Source: Clostridia bacterium (GTDB taxonomy: Bacteria > Bacillota > Clostridia > UBA1381). From it: 7,819 nucleotides of DNA. The notes beneath the pieces were generated by a model. It saw only the letters and a list, made by a program, of their open reading frames with translations. It was not told where the DNA came from and did not search any database. This document shows, piece after piece, positions 1-6,138 of this stretch. Each line of letters begins with the position of its first letter. Positions within the stretch are counted from its first letter, which is position 1. The position numbers and the translations under genes were made by a program. The stretch spans positions 1 through 7,819 of the forward strand of contig CAAGKL010000380.1 in the NCBI GenBank assembly GCA_900770405.1, written 5' to 3'.

Positions 1-317
1 AAATCGCCGCACACGAGCTCCACCCTGACCTCCAGGCGGTTCGCCGCGACCGAGCGCTGCGACATCTCATACGCATCGCGCTGAATTTCCAGCCCGAAAA
101 TTTTCTTCGCCGCGGTTTTATGCGACAAAAGCATCGGCACAATTCCATTGCCGCAGCACAAATCGAGCGTCCGCTCCGACGGGCACGCCGCCGCGAAATC
201 CGCGAGCAGCACCGCGTCCGTGCCGAAACGAAAGCCCTTTTTCGCCTGGAACAGCACCAAATCCCCACAGCCGAGCTCCTCACAGGTTTCACCCGGCAGC
301 ACCTCAAATTCCGTCAT
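1..317 (-). CDS. tRNA1(Val) (adenine-N6)-methyltransferase-like protein, N-terminal part (runs off the window)
   Basis: This is the N-terminal 105 codons of a class I SAM-dependent methyltransferase of the TrmN6/YabB type, which methylates an adenine next to the anticodon of tRNA(Val) in the cytoplasm. The sequence shows the family-typical block GFRFGTDAVLLADF (residues 28-41), SAM-binding motif I LDLCCGNGIVPMLL (51-64), and an acidic residue in GLEIQ (75-79) that fits motif II and would bind the ribose. The catalytic NPPY motif lies beyond the window edge, so the target base is inferred from family resemblance only. The ATG at 317 overlaps the fabZ stop as ATGA, which suggests translational coupling. 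A related N6-adenine methyltransferase (RNA or protein-glutamine) is possible until the missing part is read. No stop or frameshift is seen in the visible part. Confidence 0.82.
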   Translation of the reverse strand, partial: MTEFEVLPGETCEELGCGDLVLFQAKKGFRFGTDAVLLADFAAACPSERTLDLCCGNGIVPMLLSHKTAAKKIFGLEIQRDAYEMSQRSVAANRLEVRVELVCGD

Positions 318-754
318 TTATTCGCGTTGTTGTCGATTACAGCGAAGCTTATCTCGCCCGCAGCGGCAATTTTGCCCTCCACGGTTGCCGACACCTTCGC
401 CTTACCCATACCGTGGCGGTACATCAAAAGCTCCGCCTCGAGTGTGAGCGTGTCGCCGGGGATAACCTGGCGGCGGAATTTCATCGCGTCAATCCCGGTG
501 AACACGCCGAGCTTGCCCCTGTTTTCCGGCATCGACAAAAGCATCACCGCGCCCACCTGCGCCAGCGCCTCGACAATCAACACGCCCGGCATAATCGGGT
601 TCTGCGGGAAATGCCCCTGAAAAAACGGCTCGTTCACCGTCACGTTTTTTATCCCGACCGCACGCTTGCCGTCCTCGAGCTCGGTCACTCTGTCGATGAG
701 CAAAAACGGGTAGCGGTGCGGCAAAATTTTCTGAATATCAATATTTTCAAGCAT
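314..754 (-). CDS. fabZ: 3-hydroxyacyl-[acyl-carrier-protein] dehydratase FabZ
   Basis: FabZ removes water from (3R)-hydroxyacyl-ACP to give trans-2-enoyl-ACP in the elongation cycle of type II fatty acid synthesis, in the cytoplasm. The 146-residue protein has the usual family length and a single hotdog fold. The opening ILPHRYPFLLIDRV is typical. The catalytic His sits in PFFQGHFP, and the catalytic Glu in the following helix IVEALAQVGA, after the conserved NPIMPGVL. The start ATG follows AAGGAG (763-768 on the plus strand) at proper spacing, and this ribosome site overlaps the stop codon of the upstream mreB-like gene. The stop overlaps the methyltransferase start by 4 nt. The gene is the third of a minus-strand operon. 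FabZ lying near an mreB-family gene (mbl) is also known in Bacillus subtilis, from memory. Nothing looks damaged. Confidence 0.97.
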   Translation of the reverse strand: MLENIDIQKILPHRYPFLLIDRVTELEDGKRAVGIKNVTVNEPFFQGHFPQNPIMPGVLIVEALAQVGAVMLLSMPENRGKLGVFTGIDAMKFRRQVIPGDTLTLEAELLMYRHGMGKAKVSATVEGKIAAAGEISFAVIDNNANK

Positions 755-766
755 TAGAATTTCTCC

Positions 767-1786
767 TTATCCGTTAAAATGCGCCGCCGACTCCTTCGGC
801 AGCAATGCGGGATTTTCGCACAGTGCAGCAAGCCCGTTTATCACGCAGTGCTCGCTTTCCTCCGGCAGCGTGACCTTCATTTCCGCGCTGAGCCTGAGCC
901 GCTCCGACAGCCCGCAAAGCTTCGCCCCGCCGCCGGTCAGCGTAATTCCGCCCTCTAAAACGTCCGCGAGCAGCTCGGACGGCATATTTATAATCGCCGC
1001 CTTGACCTCCTCGGTGAAGCTGTCCGCCGCCTGCGAAAGCGCCGGTGCGGTCTGCTCGGACGAAATTTCCAGCTCCATCGGGCAGAGCGTCGAAAGGCTT
1101 ACCCCGCGCACGCGCATACTTTTCGGCGCCTCGGAGAATACGCAGCCGACTTCCTCCTTGCAGCCGTGCACACTCACATACCCCGCCGAAAGCGCGAATT
1201 TTTCCTTTAAATAATCCGACAGCGCCGTATCGAACGCCGCCGCGCCGTTTTTGCAGACATAGGAGTAGATAATCTGCCCCTTGCCGACAACGGCAATCTC
1301 GCATTTTCCGTCGCCGAAATCCACCAAAAGCCGGCTGTGCTCCGACATAACATCAATTCCCGCGCCGATTGCCGCGGCGAGCGGGGCTTTCGTGATGCAC
1401 ACACTGCGCGCGCCGACCACTATCGCCGCATCGCGCAGGGCGCGGATTTCGACCCCTGTCGCGCCCGACGGCACGCAAAGCGTCATTCTCGGCTTAATCA
1501 GCGTTTTCGGGCAGACCTTGCGCAGAAGCAGCCGCAAAAGCTCCTCGGCGAGCGTCGCCTCGCAGATTATCCCGTGCGCAACCGGGAACGCCACCGTAAT
1601 CCCCGGCGGCGTGCGCCCCGCCATCAGATACGCCTCAAGTCCGACCGCAACGGTCTCGCCGCTCGCGGTGTCATACGCGATGACCGACGGCTCCTCCAGC
1701 ACGAGTCCCCTGCCCCTTATGAAAATACGTGTCATTGCCGAGCCGAAATCAATCGCAATATCGTTTGAAATGTGGTTAATATCCAT
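767..1786 (-). CDS. MreB/Mbl-like bacterial actin homologue with an altered nucleotide pocket
   Basis: MreB-family actins form membrane-bound filaments that direct lateral cell-wall synthesis. This 339-residue protein has the normal family length and colinear landmarks: phosphate-1 loop IAIDFGSAMTRIFIRGRG (10-27), EEPSVIAYD (31-39), CVPSG (104-108), the APLAAAIGAG stretch (134-143), phosphate-2 loop VDFGDGKCEIAV (155-166), and the adenosine motif GITLTGGGAKLCGL (280-293). Several normally conserved positions differ. The Glu of EPMAAAIGAG is Ala134, the GGGTT of the phosphate-2 loop reads GDGKC (158-162), and the GERTAE segment is replaced by AGYVSVH (201-207). In Caulobacter MreB the Glu and a Thr at those places position the attacking water, so ATP hydrolysis is probably weak or absent (inference). 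The ATG follows GGAGA (1793-1797). The gene sits 18 nt after the amidohydrolase and 12 nt before fabZ. It is likely an accessory paralogue rather than the main MreB. Confidence 0.87.
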   Translation of the reverse strand: MDINHISNDIAIDFGSAMTRIFIRGRGLVLEEPSVIAYDTASGETVAVGLEAYLMAGRTPPGITVAFPVAHGIICEATLAEELLRLLLRKVCPKTLIKPRMTLCVPSGATGVEIRALRDAAIVVGARSVCITKAPLAAAIGAGIDVMSEHSRLLVDFGDGKCEIAVVGKGQIIYSYVCKNGAAAFDTALSDYLKEKFALSAGYVSVHGCKEEVGCVFSEAPKSMRVRGVSLSTLCPMELEISSEQTAPALSQAADSFTEEVKAAIINMPSELLADVLEGGITLTGGGAKLCGLSERLRLSAEMKVTLPEESEHCVINGLAALCENPALLPKESAAHFNG

Positions 1787-1804
1787 AACAACTCTCCGTA
1801 AAAT

Positions 1805-2620
1805 TTATTTTTCAAGCCCCAAAATCCGCGCGCTATTCCCGCCGCAGATGAGCGCCTTTTCCTCCTCGTCAAGCGGCAGCGCACGCACCATCGCAAGCGA
1901 CTGCGCCTGCGAATACCACGGCCAGTCACTTCCCTCAAGGACGCGCCGCACGCCGTGGTTGCGTATCATCCTCGCCGCGCGTTCCCCGTCCAAAAGATGC
2001 AGCGAAAAGCTTGTGTCAATATAAATCGGCTTTCCTATTATATACCGCTCTACGTCGTCCCATATATTCCAACCGCCCATATGCGCGGCGATTATGTTCG
2101 AGCCGGATACATAGTCGAGCAGATTTGCCAACCGCTCGGGCGTGCAGTGTATCGGCGGCGGTGCGCCGTGGTCATCGCCCGAGTGCAGCATCACCAAAAG
2201 CCCCAGCTCCTCACATTTTTTGACAATGCGGCGGATTTCCGGGCAATCGACGAAAAAGCCCTGATACTCCGGGTGCAGCTTTATCCCCGGCAAGTCCAGC
2301 TCTTTAATATTCTCGAGCGTCCGCTCGTAATCCTCATCAAACGGATAAAGACTCCCGAAGGACAAAATCCCCTCACGGCGGCAGTTTTCCGCGGCGAAGG
2401 CGTTGATTTTCTCCGTCTGCTTGGGCGAGGTCGCAATCGGCATAATCACGCTGACATCAATCCCCGCAGCCTTCCCCGACGCGGCAAGCCCGCCGACGCT
2501 GCCGTCGCCGCAGGCCTTGTACTCCTTATGCGAATGAGTGAGAATATTCCTCTCGAGTATCTGAATAGTCCGAGCGCAAATCCTGTCCGGGAACGCGTGC
2601 GTATGTATATCAATAACCAT
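1805..2620 (-). CDS. Amidohydrolase family 2 (metal-dependent TIM-barrel hydrolase or decarboxylase-like)
   Basis: A cytoplasmic (no signal peptide) amidohydrolase-superfamily enzyme whose substrate cannot be told from sequence. Taken from the ATG at 2620 it has 271 residues, normal for the family. Metal-site landmarks are in order: DIHTHAFPD (His6, His8), GIKLHPEYQ (Lys114, His116), LHSG (His146), AHMGG (His180), GSDWPW (Asp232), then the family-typical C-terminal NSARIL. These point to a TIM barrel with one or two divalent metals that hydrolyses C-N bonds or decarboxylates. I prefer the ATG at 2620 over an in-frame GTG at 2629 because AAGGTGAT (2624-2631), a good anti-Shine-Dalgarno match, lies just upstream of the ATG and contains the GTG itself. 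It is the first gene of the minus-strand operon amidohydrolase, mreB-like, fabZ, methyltransferase. Its functional link to these is not obvious. Confidence 0.9.
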   Translation of the reverse strand: MVIDIHTHAFPDRICARTIQILERNILTHSHKEYKACGDGSVGGLAASGKAAGIDVSVIMPIATSPKQTEKINAFAAENCRREGILSFGSLYPFDEDYERTLENIKELDLPGIKLHPEYQGFFVDCPEIRRIVKKCEELGLLVMLHSGDDHGAPPPIHCTPERLANLLDYVSGSNIIAAHMGGWNIWDDVERYIIGKPIYIDTSFSLHLLDGERAARMIRNHGVRRVLEGSDWPWYSQAQSLAMVRALPLDEEEKALICGGNSARILGLEK

Positions 2621-2639
2621 TTCTATCACCTTTTCTTAT

Positions 2640-2666
2640 TTTATACTATTTTTCGCACAAAATCAA
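2640..2666 (-). promoter_or_regulatory. Possible promoter of the minus-strand operon
   Basis: On the minus strand TTGATT (plus coordinates 2661-2666) is followed after 15 bp by TATAAA (2640-2645), which lies only about 20 bp before the ATG at 2620, so the leader would be very short. The spacer is shorter than ideal. The region is AT-rich and divergent to a strong plus-strand promoter. This is a weak call; another start further upstream is possible. Confidence 0.35.
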
Positions 2667-2744
2667 TAGCTATCGTACAAAGTTTACAAATTTATCACGC
2701 CCCGACCGCCGCGCGTAACCCGAAGCCTTAAAATGATAATATTG

Positions 2745-2773
2745 TTGACTTTTTGGCGTAAACCTGCTATAAT
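2745..2773 (+). promoter_or_regulatory. Sigma-A-type promoter of the lipoprotein gene
   Basis: TTGACT (2745-2750), a 17-bp spacer, then TATAAT (2768-2773) preceded by TGC, which makes an extended -10 element. It is close to consensus in both boxes. Transcription should start near 2780, giving a leader of about 24 nt before the ATG at 2804. Confidence 0.88.
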
Positions 2774-2803
2774 TCAGGTAAAATATACAAAGGGGGCATT
2801 GCT

Positions 2804-3442
2804 ATGAAAAAATTACTTGTACTGTTTTCCGTAATATCGGTGTTGCTGTCAGCGGGCTGCGGCACTGACCTGCAGGGTCAACAGACGGACAAAGGCGATT
2901 TTACGTTCTGTTCGCTTGAATGGGGCGCGGATTGGGAAACAATTCAAAAAAGTGATGTATTCAAAAATGCCGACATCAAGGAAAGTGGAAACAGGAAAAT
3001 AGTAAAATCGGAAAACGGAGAATTTCAGGGCGTTCCGACCGGGGATATAGGATTGGTCTTCGATACAAACGGCATCGGGGATACTGCCGGCTTGGTTACC
3101 GTAATGGTTCAATATGAGGACAAATACGAAAAAAACTTACTGACCGTATTGGAAAAACTATACGGGGAACGAAAAAATACCTACACAGATAAAAACGGAG
3201 TTGAAAATCCGATTAATCCCTCCGGTTGGGTGAGCGATGATACCATTGAAAGCGTTTTGACTGAACAGGAAAAAGAGTATTTTCTCGACACCGCGGCGAA
3301 GGGCAAAGAACAGACAAGAATTGACGCGATTTTGAGGTCGCCTTTAGTTTCAATCAGGCTTGATGAAGACAATAACACTATTGAATTTAACGGAAATAAC
3401 GCGGCAATTGTGTCCTTTATTCGGGCAAAATCGAAAAAGTAA
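2804..3442 (+). CDS. Putative lipoprotein of unknown function
   Basis: I do not recognise the family. The 212-residue protein begins with a lipoprotein signal: MKK, a hydrophobic core (4-17), and LSAGC with the lipidated Cys at 19. It should therefore be anchored to the outer face of the cytoplasmic membrane. The mature part is soluble and mildly charged, with no further membrane span. It has a Trp-rich start (SLEWGADWETI, 37-47), a helix-like stretch YEKNLLTVLEKLYGE (108-122), and an acidic C-terminal strand region (SIRLDEDNNTIEF, 183-195). Gly/Asn-rich turns suggest a small alpha/beta domain. The start is fixed by AGGGGG (2791-2796) seven bases before the ATG. The gene stands alone between its own promoter and a hairpin terminator. 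It is clearly richer in A and T (many AAA, GAA, AAT codons) than its neighbours, which hints at separate ancestry. A role in metal uptake with the next operon is conceivable but unsupported. Confidence 0.8.
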   Translation: MKKLLVLFSVISVLLSAGCGTDLQGQQTDKGDFTFCSLEWGADWETIQKSDVFKNADIKESGNRKIVKSENGEFQGVPTGDIGLVFDTNGIGDTAGLVTVMVQYEDKYEKNLLTVLEKLYGERKNTYTDKNGVENPINPSGWVSDDTIESVLTEQEKEYFLDTAAKGKEQTRIDAILRSPLVSIRLDEDNNTIEFNGNNAAIVSFIRAKSKK

Positions 3443-3448
3443 GCATTG

Positions 3449-3482
3449 AACGGGCAAGGTTACAAACTCTGCCCGTTTGTTA
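3449..3482 (+). terminator. Hairpin terminator after the lipoprotein gene
   Basis: AACGGGCA (3449-3456) pairs with TGCCCGTT (3470-3477), and an inner GTT/AAC pair (3459-3461 with 3465-3467) can extend the stem. The run after it, TGTTAT, is only moderately T-rich, so termination may be incomplete. The placement seven bases after the stop codon fits an intrinsic terminator. Confidence 0.6.
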
Positions 3483-3534
3483 TATGCGTGAAATATCAAT
3501 GAGAAATAAAGCAGCCCTGACCGCCGCGCGTGTG

Positions 3535-3563
3535 TTGACTAATCCGCCGCAATGTGGTAAAAT
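3535..3563 (+). promoter_or_regulatory. Sigma-A-type promoter of the metal-uptake operon
   Basis: TTGACT (3535-3540), a 17-bp spacer, then TAAAAT (3558-3563) with an upstream TGG giving an extended -10. The start site should lie near 3570, only about 15 nt before the ATG at 3585. No clear inverted repeat resembling a Zur or other Fur-family box was found around it, so metal control is expected from function but not visible. Confidence 0.78.
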
Positions 3564-3584
3564 ATAGAGATACGGAGGTGCGCT

Positions 3585-4517
3585 ATGAAGATAACAAAGG
3601 CGTTTTTCGCCGTGCTTTTCGCGGTGCTTATTGCGGGCTGCGCCGGCGGCGACAAGATGGCGGGCGACGGGTTCGACATTGTTTGCTCGAGCTTTCCGCC
3701 CTATGATTTTGCGCGAAATATTGCCCGCGGCGGCGCGCAGGTCAGGCTTTTGCTCCCTCCCGGCTCGGACAGCCATTCCTACGACCCCAAGCCCGCCGAC
3801 ATAATCGCCGTGCAGAACGCCGACCTATTCATTTTCGGCGGCGGCGAAAGCGACGAGTGGGTTGAGCGGATTTTGGACAGCGTTGATTTTCCCGAGGAAA
3901 ATACCCTCGCGATGACCTCCTGCGTCGAGACGGTAAACGAGCAGGCAAAAGAGGGTATGGAGGGCGGCGATGATGACGAGGTCGATGAGCACGTCTGGAC
4001 CTCGCCGGTGAACGCAATCAAAATCTGCGAAAAAATTACCGATATACTCTGCGAGCGGGACAGCGAAAACGCCGCGCTCTACCGCAGAAATTTTTCCGAT
4101 TATAAAGAAAAGCTCATATCGCTCGATGACGGCTTTCGCGATGCCGTGCGCGGCGGCGTGCGCAAAACGCTCGTTTTCGGCGACCGTTTTCCGTTTCGCT
4201 ACCTCGCCGACGAGTACGGACTCGACTGGTGGGCAGCATTCCCCGGCTGCGCCGAGATGACCGAGCCGTCGGCAAAAACCGTCTGCTTTTTGATAGACAA
4301 GGTGCGTGCCGAAAAAATCCCGGTCGTGTTCTATGTGGAATTTTCAAACGGCAAAATCTGCGACACAATAGCCGACGAGACCGGCGCGAAGCCTATGCTG
4401 CTCCATTCCTGCCACAATCTGACCGCGGCGGAATTTAAAAGCGGCATCGGCTATGTTGACATTATGCAAAAAAATATTGCGGCAATTAAGGAGGCGCTCG
4501 GCGATGGCGCAAATTAA
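3585..4517 (+). CDS. Zinc/manganese-type ABC transporter substrate-binding lipoprotein (ZnuA/AdcA-like)
   Basis: This is the surface receptor that captures a divalent metal, probably zinc, and hands it to the permease encoded two genes downstream. The 310-residue precursor has a lipobox LIAGC with lipidated Cys19. Cluster A-I landmarks include SDSHSYDPKPADI (His64), DEHVWTSP (His136), YLADEYGLDW (206-215) and a C-terminal GYVDIMQKNIAAIKEAL (289-305). The third metal ligand, usually His in S-H-x-A-F-x-Y, is replaced by GDRFPFRY (199-206). The fourth region reads LLHSCHN (272-278). The loop before His136, often His-rich in zinc receptors, is acidic here (EGGDDDEVDE, 126-135). From memory, many clostridial homologues share the GDRFPFRY and HSCHN signatures, so this looks like a real subfamily and not decay. 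GGAGGTG (3574-3580) precedes the ATG. The stop overlaps the ATPase start by 14 nt. Metal identity (Zn, Mn or Fe) is uncertain. Confidence 0.9.
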   Translation: MKITKAFFAVLFAVLIAGCAGGDKMAGDGFDIVCSSFPPYDFARNIARGGAQVRLLLPPGSDSHSYDPKPADIIAVQNADLFIFGGGESDEWVERILDSVDFPEENTLAMTSCVETVNEQAKEGMEGGDDDEVDEHVWTSPVNAIKICEKITDILCERDSENAALYRRNFSDYKEKLISLDDGFRDAVRGGVRKTLVFGDRFPFRYLADEYGLDWWAAFPGCAEMTEPSAKTVCFLIDKVRAEKIPVVFYVEFSNGKICDTIADETGAKPMLLHSCHNLTAAEFKSGIGYVDIMQKNIAAIKEALGDGAN

Positions 4518-5163
4518 GGCGGACAATTTAACCGTGTACTACGGCAGCAGCCCTGTGATAGAAAACCTCAGCTTTTCGGTGAGCGAGGGCGATTTTCTGT
4601 GCATAATCGGCGAAAACGGCTCGGGCAAAAGCACGCTCGTCAAGACTCTGCTCGGGCAAAAGCAGCCAAAATCCGGCACCGTCCCCTACGGCGATGGGCT
4701 TTTGCAGACGCAAATCGGCTACCTGCCGCAGCAATCCCCCCGCCGAGGCGATTTCCCCGCGACCGCGTGGGAGGTAGTGCTCTCGGGCGCGCTCGATGCG
4801 CATCGGCTCTTTCTCTCGCCGTCCGAGCGGCGGCTCGCGGCGGAAAATATGGAGCTTTTGGGGATTTCCGATCTGAAAAACAAGAGCATTTCGCGCCTTT
4901 CGGGCGGGCAGCGGCAGCGGGTAATGCTCGCGCGGGCGCTTTGCGCGACGAAAAAGCTCATTCTCCTCGACGAGCCGACCGCTGCGCTCGACCCCGAGGC
5001 GACCGAGGAATTTTACTCGCTTATCGTGAAAATCAACCGCACGAAAAAAATCACGGTAATTATGGTGTCCCACGATATGGGCAGTATCAAATACGCCACG
5101 CATATCCTGCACATGGGCGATAAAAATGAGTTTATGACGCGCGGCGAATTTCTCGGGAGGTGA
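4504..5163 (+). CDS. Metal ABC transporter ATP-binding protein (ZnuC-like)
   Basis: This is the cytoplasmic ATPase that powers metal import through the membrane partner encoded next. In the 219-residue protein all ABC motifs are intact: Walker A GENGSGKST (36-44), Q-loop at YLPQQ (73-77), signature LSGGQRQR (132-139), Walker B LILLDEP (152-158), D-loop ALDPE (161-165), and the switch His190 in VSHD. The length is slightly short for ZnuC (about 230-250) because the C-terminal extension is minimal. The ATG at 4504 is chosen because AAGGAGG (4488-4494) lies nine bases upstream and the 14-nt overlap with the receptor gene is typical. An in-frame ATG at 4453 would put 17 residues inside the receptor gene and has no good ribosome site. 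The permease gene follows after 4 nt. Confidence 0.94.
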   Translation: MAQIKADNLTVYYGSSPVIENLSFSVSEGDFLCIIGENGSGKSTLVKTLLGQKQPKSGTVPYGDGLLQTQIGYLPQQSPRRGDFPATAWEVVLSGALDAHRLFLSPSERRLAAENMELLGISDLKNKSISRLSGGQRQRVMLARALCATKKLILLDEPTAALDPEATEEFYSLIVKINRTKKITVIMVSHDMGSIKYATHILHMGDKNEFMTRGEFLGR

Positions 5164-5167
5164 GCAT

Positions 5168-5968
5168 ATGTTTTCCTATGCTTTTATTATGCGCGCGGCA
5201 ATTGTCGGCACGATTGTTTCGCTTTTGTGCGCGCTTTTGGGTGTCTGCCTTGTGCAGAAAAGATTTTCGATGATAGGCGACGGGCTCTCACACGTCGGCT
5301 TCGGCGCGCTTGCCGTGGCAGCGGCGCTGGGGTTTGCGCCGCTCAAGGTCGCCGTCCCGGTTGTCACGCTTGCGGCGGTGCTTTTGCTGCGCGTATCCGA
5401 CAACAGCAAAATCAAGGGCGATGCGGCGATTGCGCTGCTGTCCTCAGGCGCGCTTGCCATCGGGGTGACGGTCGTTTCGCTCTCCTCCGGCATAAACACC
5501 GACCTCTACAATTATATGTTCGGCAGTATTCTCGCGATGTCGGAGGGCGACGTGATTTTCAGCTGCGTCCTTGGCGCGGCGGCGCTGGCGCTGTTTACAT
5601 TATTCTACAACAAAATCTTCGCCGTGACCTTCGACGAAAGCTTTGCACGCTCGCGCGGGCTGCATACAGGCACGTACAACCTGCTCATCGCCGTGCTCAC
5701 CGCGGTGACGGTCGTGCTCGGTATGCGAATGATGGGCACGCTGCTGATTTCGAGCCTGATTATCTTCCCCGCGGTAAGCGCTATGCGCCTTTGCGGGCGG
5801 TTTCGCGCCGTGACTGTAATCTCTGCATTCATCAGCATAATCTGCTTTTTATCGGGGCTCGTCCTCTCCTACGTATTCTCTGCGCCGACCGGGGCGAGCG
5901 TCGTTATCGTCAATCTCGCCGTATTTTTGGTGTGCAGCATAATCGCACGCGTAAAATCTGACGATTGA
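5168..5968 (+). CDS. Metal ABC transporter permease, ABC-3 family (ZnuB-like)
   Basis: This is the integral membrane component forming the channel for Zn2+ or Mn2+ import. The 266-residue protein is of normal length and hydrophobic throughout, with roughly seven to eight helices. Family motifs are present: MIGDGLSHVGFGALAVA (35-51), DLYNYMFGSILAM (112-124), FDESFARSRGL (155-165), MGTLLISSLIIFPAVSAM (189-206) and PTGASVVIVN (240-249). The first carries the conserved DxxSH also seen in MntB/ZnuB proteins. GGGAGGTG (5155-5162) overlaps the ATPase stop and serves the ATG at 5168, so translation is likely coupled. It is the last gene of the three-gene operon. A weak hairpin overlaps its stop codon. 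Substrate choice cannot be read from the permease alone. Confidence 0.94.
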   Translation: MFSYAFIMRAAIVGTIVSLLCALLGVCLVQKRFSMIGDGLSHVGFGALAVAAALGFAPLKVAVPVVTLAAVLLLRVSDNSKIKGDAAIALLSSGALAIGVTVVSLSSGINTDLYNYMFGSILAMSEGDVIFSCVLGAAALALFTLFYNKIFAVTFDESFARSRGLHTGTYNLLIAVLTAVTVVLGMRMMGTLLISSLIIFPAVSAMRLCGRFRAVTVISAFISIICFLSGLVLSYVFSAPTGASVVIVNLAVFLVCSIIARVKSDD

Positions 5969-5990
5969 TGTCGATTTTAGTTATTTTGTT
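5952..5990 (+). terminator. Weak hairpin at the end of the metal-uptake operon
   Basis: TAAAATC (5952-5958) pairs with GATTTTA (5973-5979), and GAC/GTC inside extends the stem past a bulged T. A T-rich tail (TTATTTTGTTTAT) follows. The stem is AT-rich and includes the last codons and stop of the permease gene. It is the only terminator-like structure before the next promoter, but it is not strong. Confidence 0.42.
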
Positions 5991-6030
5991 TATATGTCGA
6001 ATTATTCTCACATATTTTTTAGTGAAATTG

Positions 6031-6059
6031 TTGACAAGTTAAGAAATTTATGCTATAAT
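6031..6059 (+). promoter_or_regulatory. Consensus sigma-A promoter of the cold-shock gene
   Basis: TTGACA (6031-6036), a 17-bp spacer and TATAAT (6054-6059) with an upstream TGC (extended -10): both hexamers match consensus exactly. It is the strongest promoter in the window, as expected for an abundant cold-shock protein. Transcription should start near 6066, leaving a leader of about 115 nt. Upstream sequence (5981-6030) is very AT-rich and could act as an UP element. Confidence 0.93.
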
Positions 6060-6089
6060 AATTTCGTATTCTGATTGTTAGACTCAACT

Positions 6090-6138
6090 CGCGCACGACG
6101 GAAGTCACAAGAATGACTTATGCTGTGTGCGTTTTTTA
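6090..6138 (+). promoter_or_regulatory. Terminator-like hairpin in the csp mRNA leader (candidate attenuator)
   Basis: A long imperfect stem is visible: 6092-6097 pairs with 6126-6131 (one G-U), 6099-6101 with 6123-6125 (one G-U), and AAGTCA (6102-6107) with TGACTT (6114-6119) around the 6-base loop CAAGAA. Six Ts follow at once (6132-6137). This is the layout of an intrinsic terminator, placed about 25 nt into the leader and before the ribosome site. It could attenuate transcription, act as a temperature-sensitive leader element, or end a short separate RNA. The role is inferred; only the structure is seen. Confidence 0.55.

Noticed and set aside
1281..2024. Long plus-strand open frame (247 codons) opposite the mreB-like and amidohydrolase genes
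   Set aside because: It is antisense to two well-supported genes, has no ribosome site, and the protein is low-complexity Ser/Arg/Ala-rich. It is a frame shadow of GC-rich coding DNA.
2621..2629. GTG start for the amidohydrolase, three codons upstream
   Set aside because: The GTG is part of the AAGGTGAT ribosome site that serves the ATG at 2620.
1955..2731. Plus-strand open frame of 258 codons opposite the amidohydrolase
   Set aside because: Antisense to a gene with all amidohydrolase motifs; the product is Arg-rich with no recognisable domain.
3541..3584. Zur- or Fur-type operator expected before the metal-uptake operon
   Set aside because: No convincing AT-rich inverted repeat of the known box types could be found by eye around the promoter.
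4453..4503. Upstream in-frame ATG extending the ABC ATPase by 17 residues
   Set aside because: The extra residues lie wholly inside the receptor gene, do not align with ATPases of this family, and the ATG at 4504 has an AAGGAGG at correct spacing.
4528..5112. Minus-strand 194-codon frame opposite the ABC ATPase
   Set aside because: Shadow of the ATPase gene; no ribosome site and no motif.
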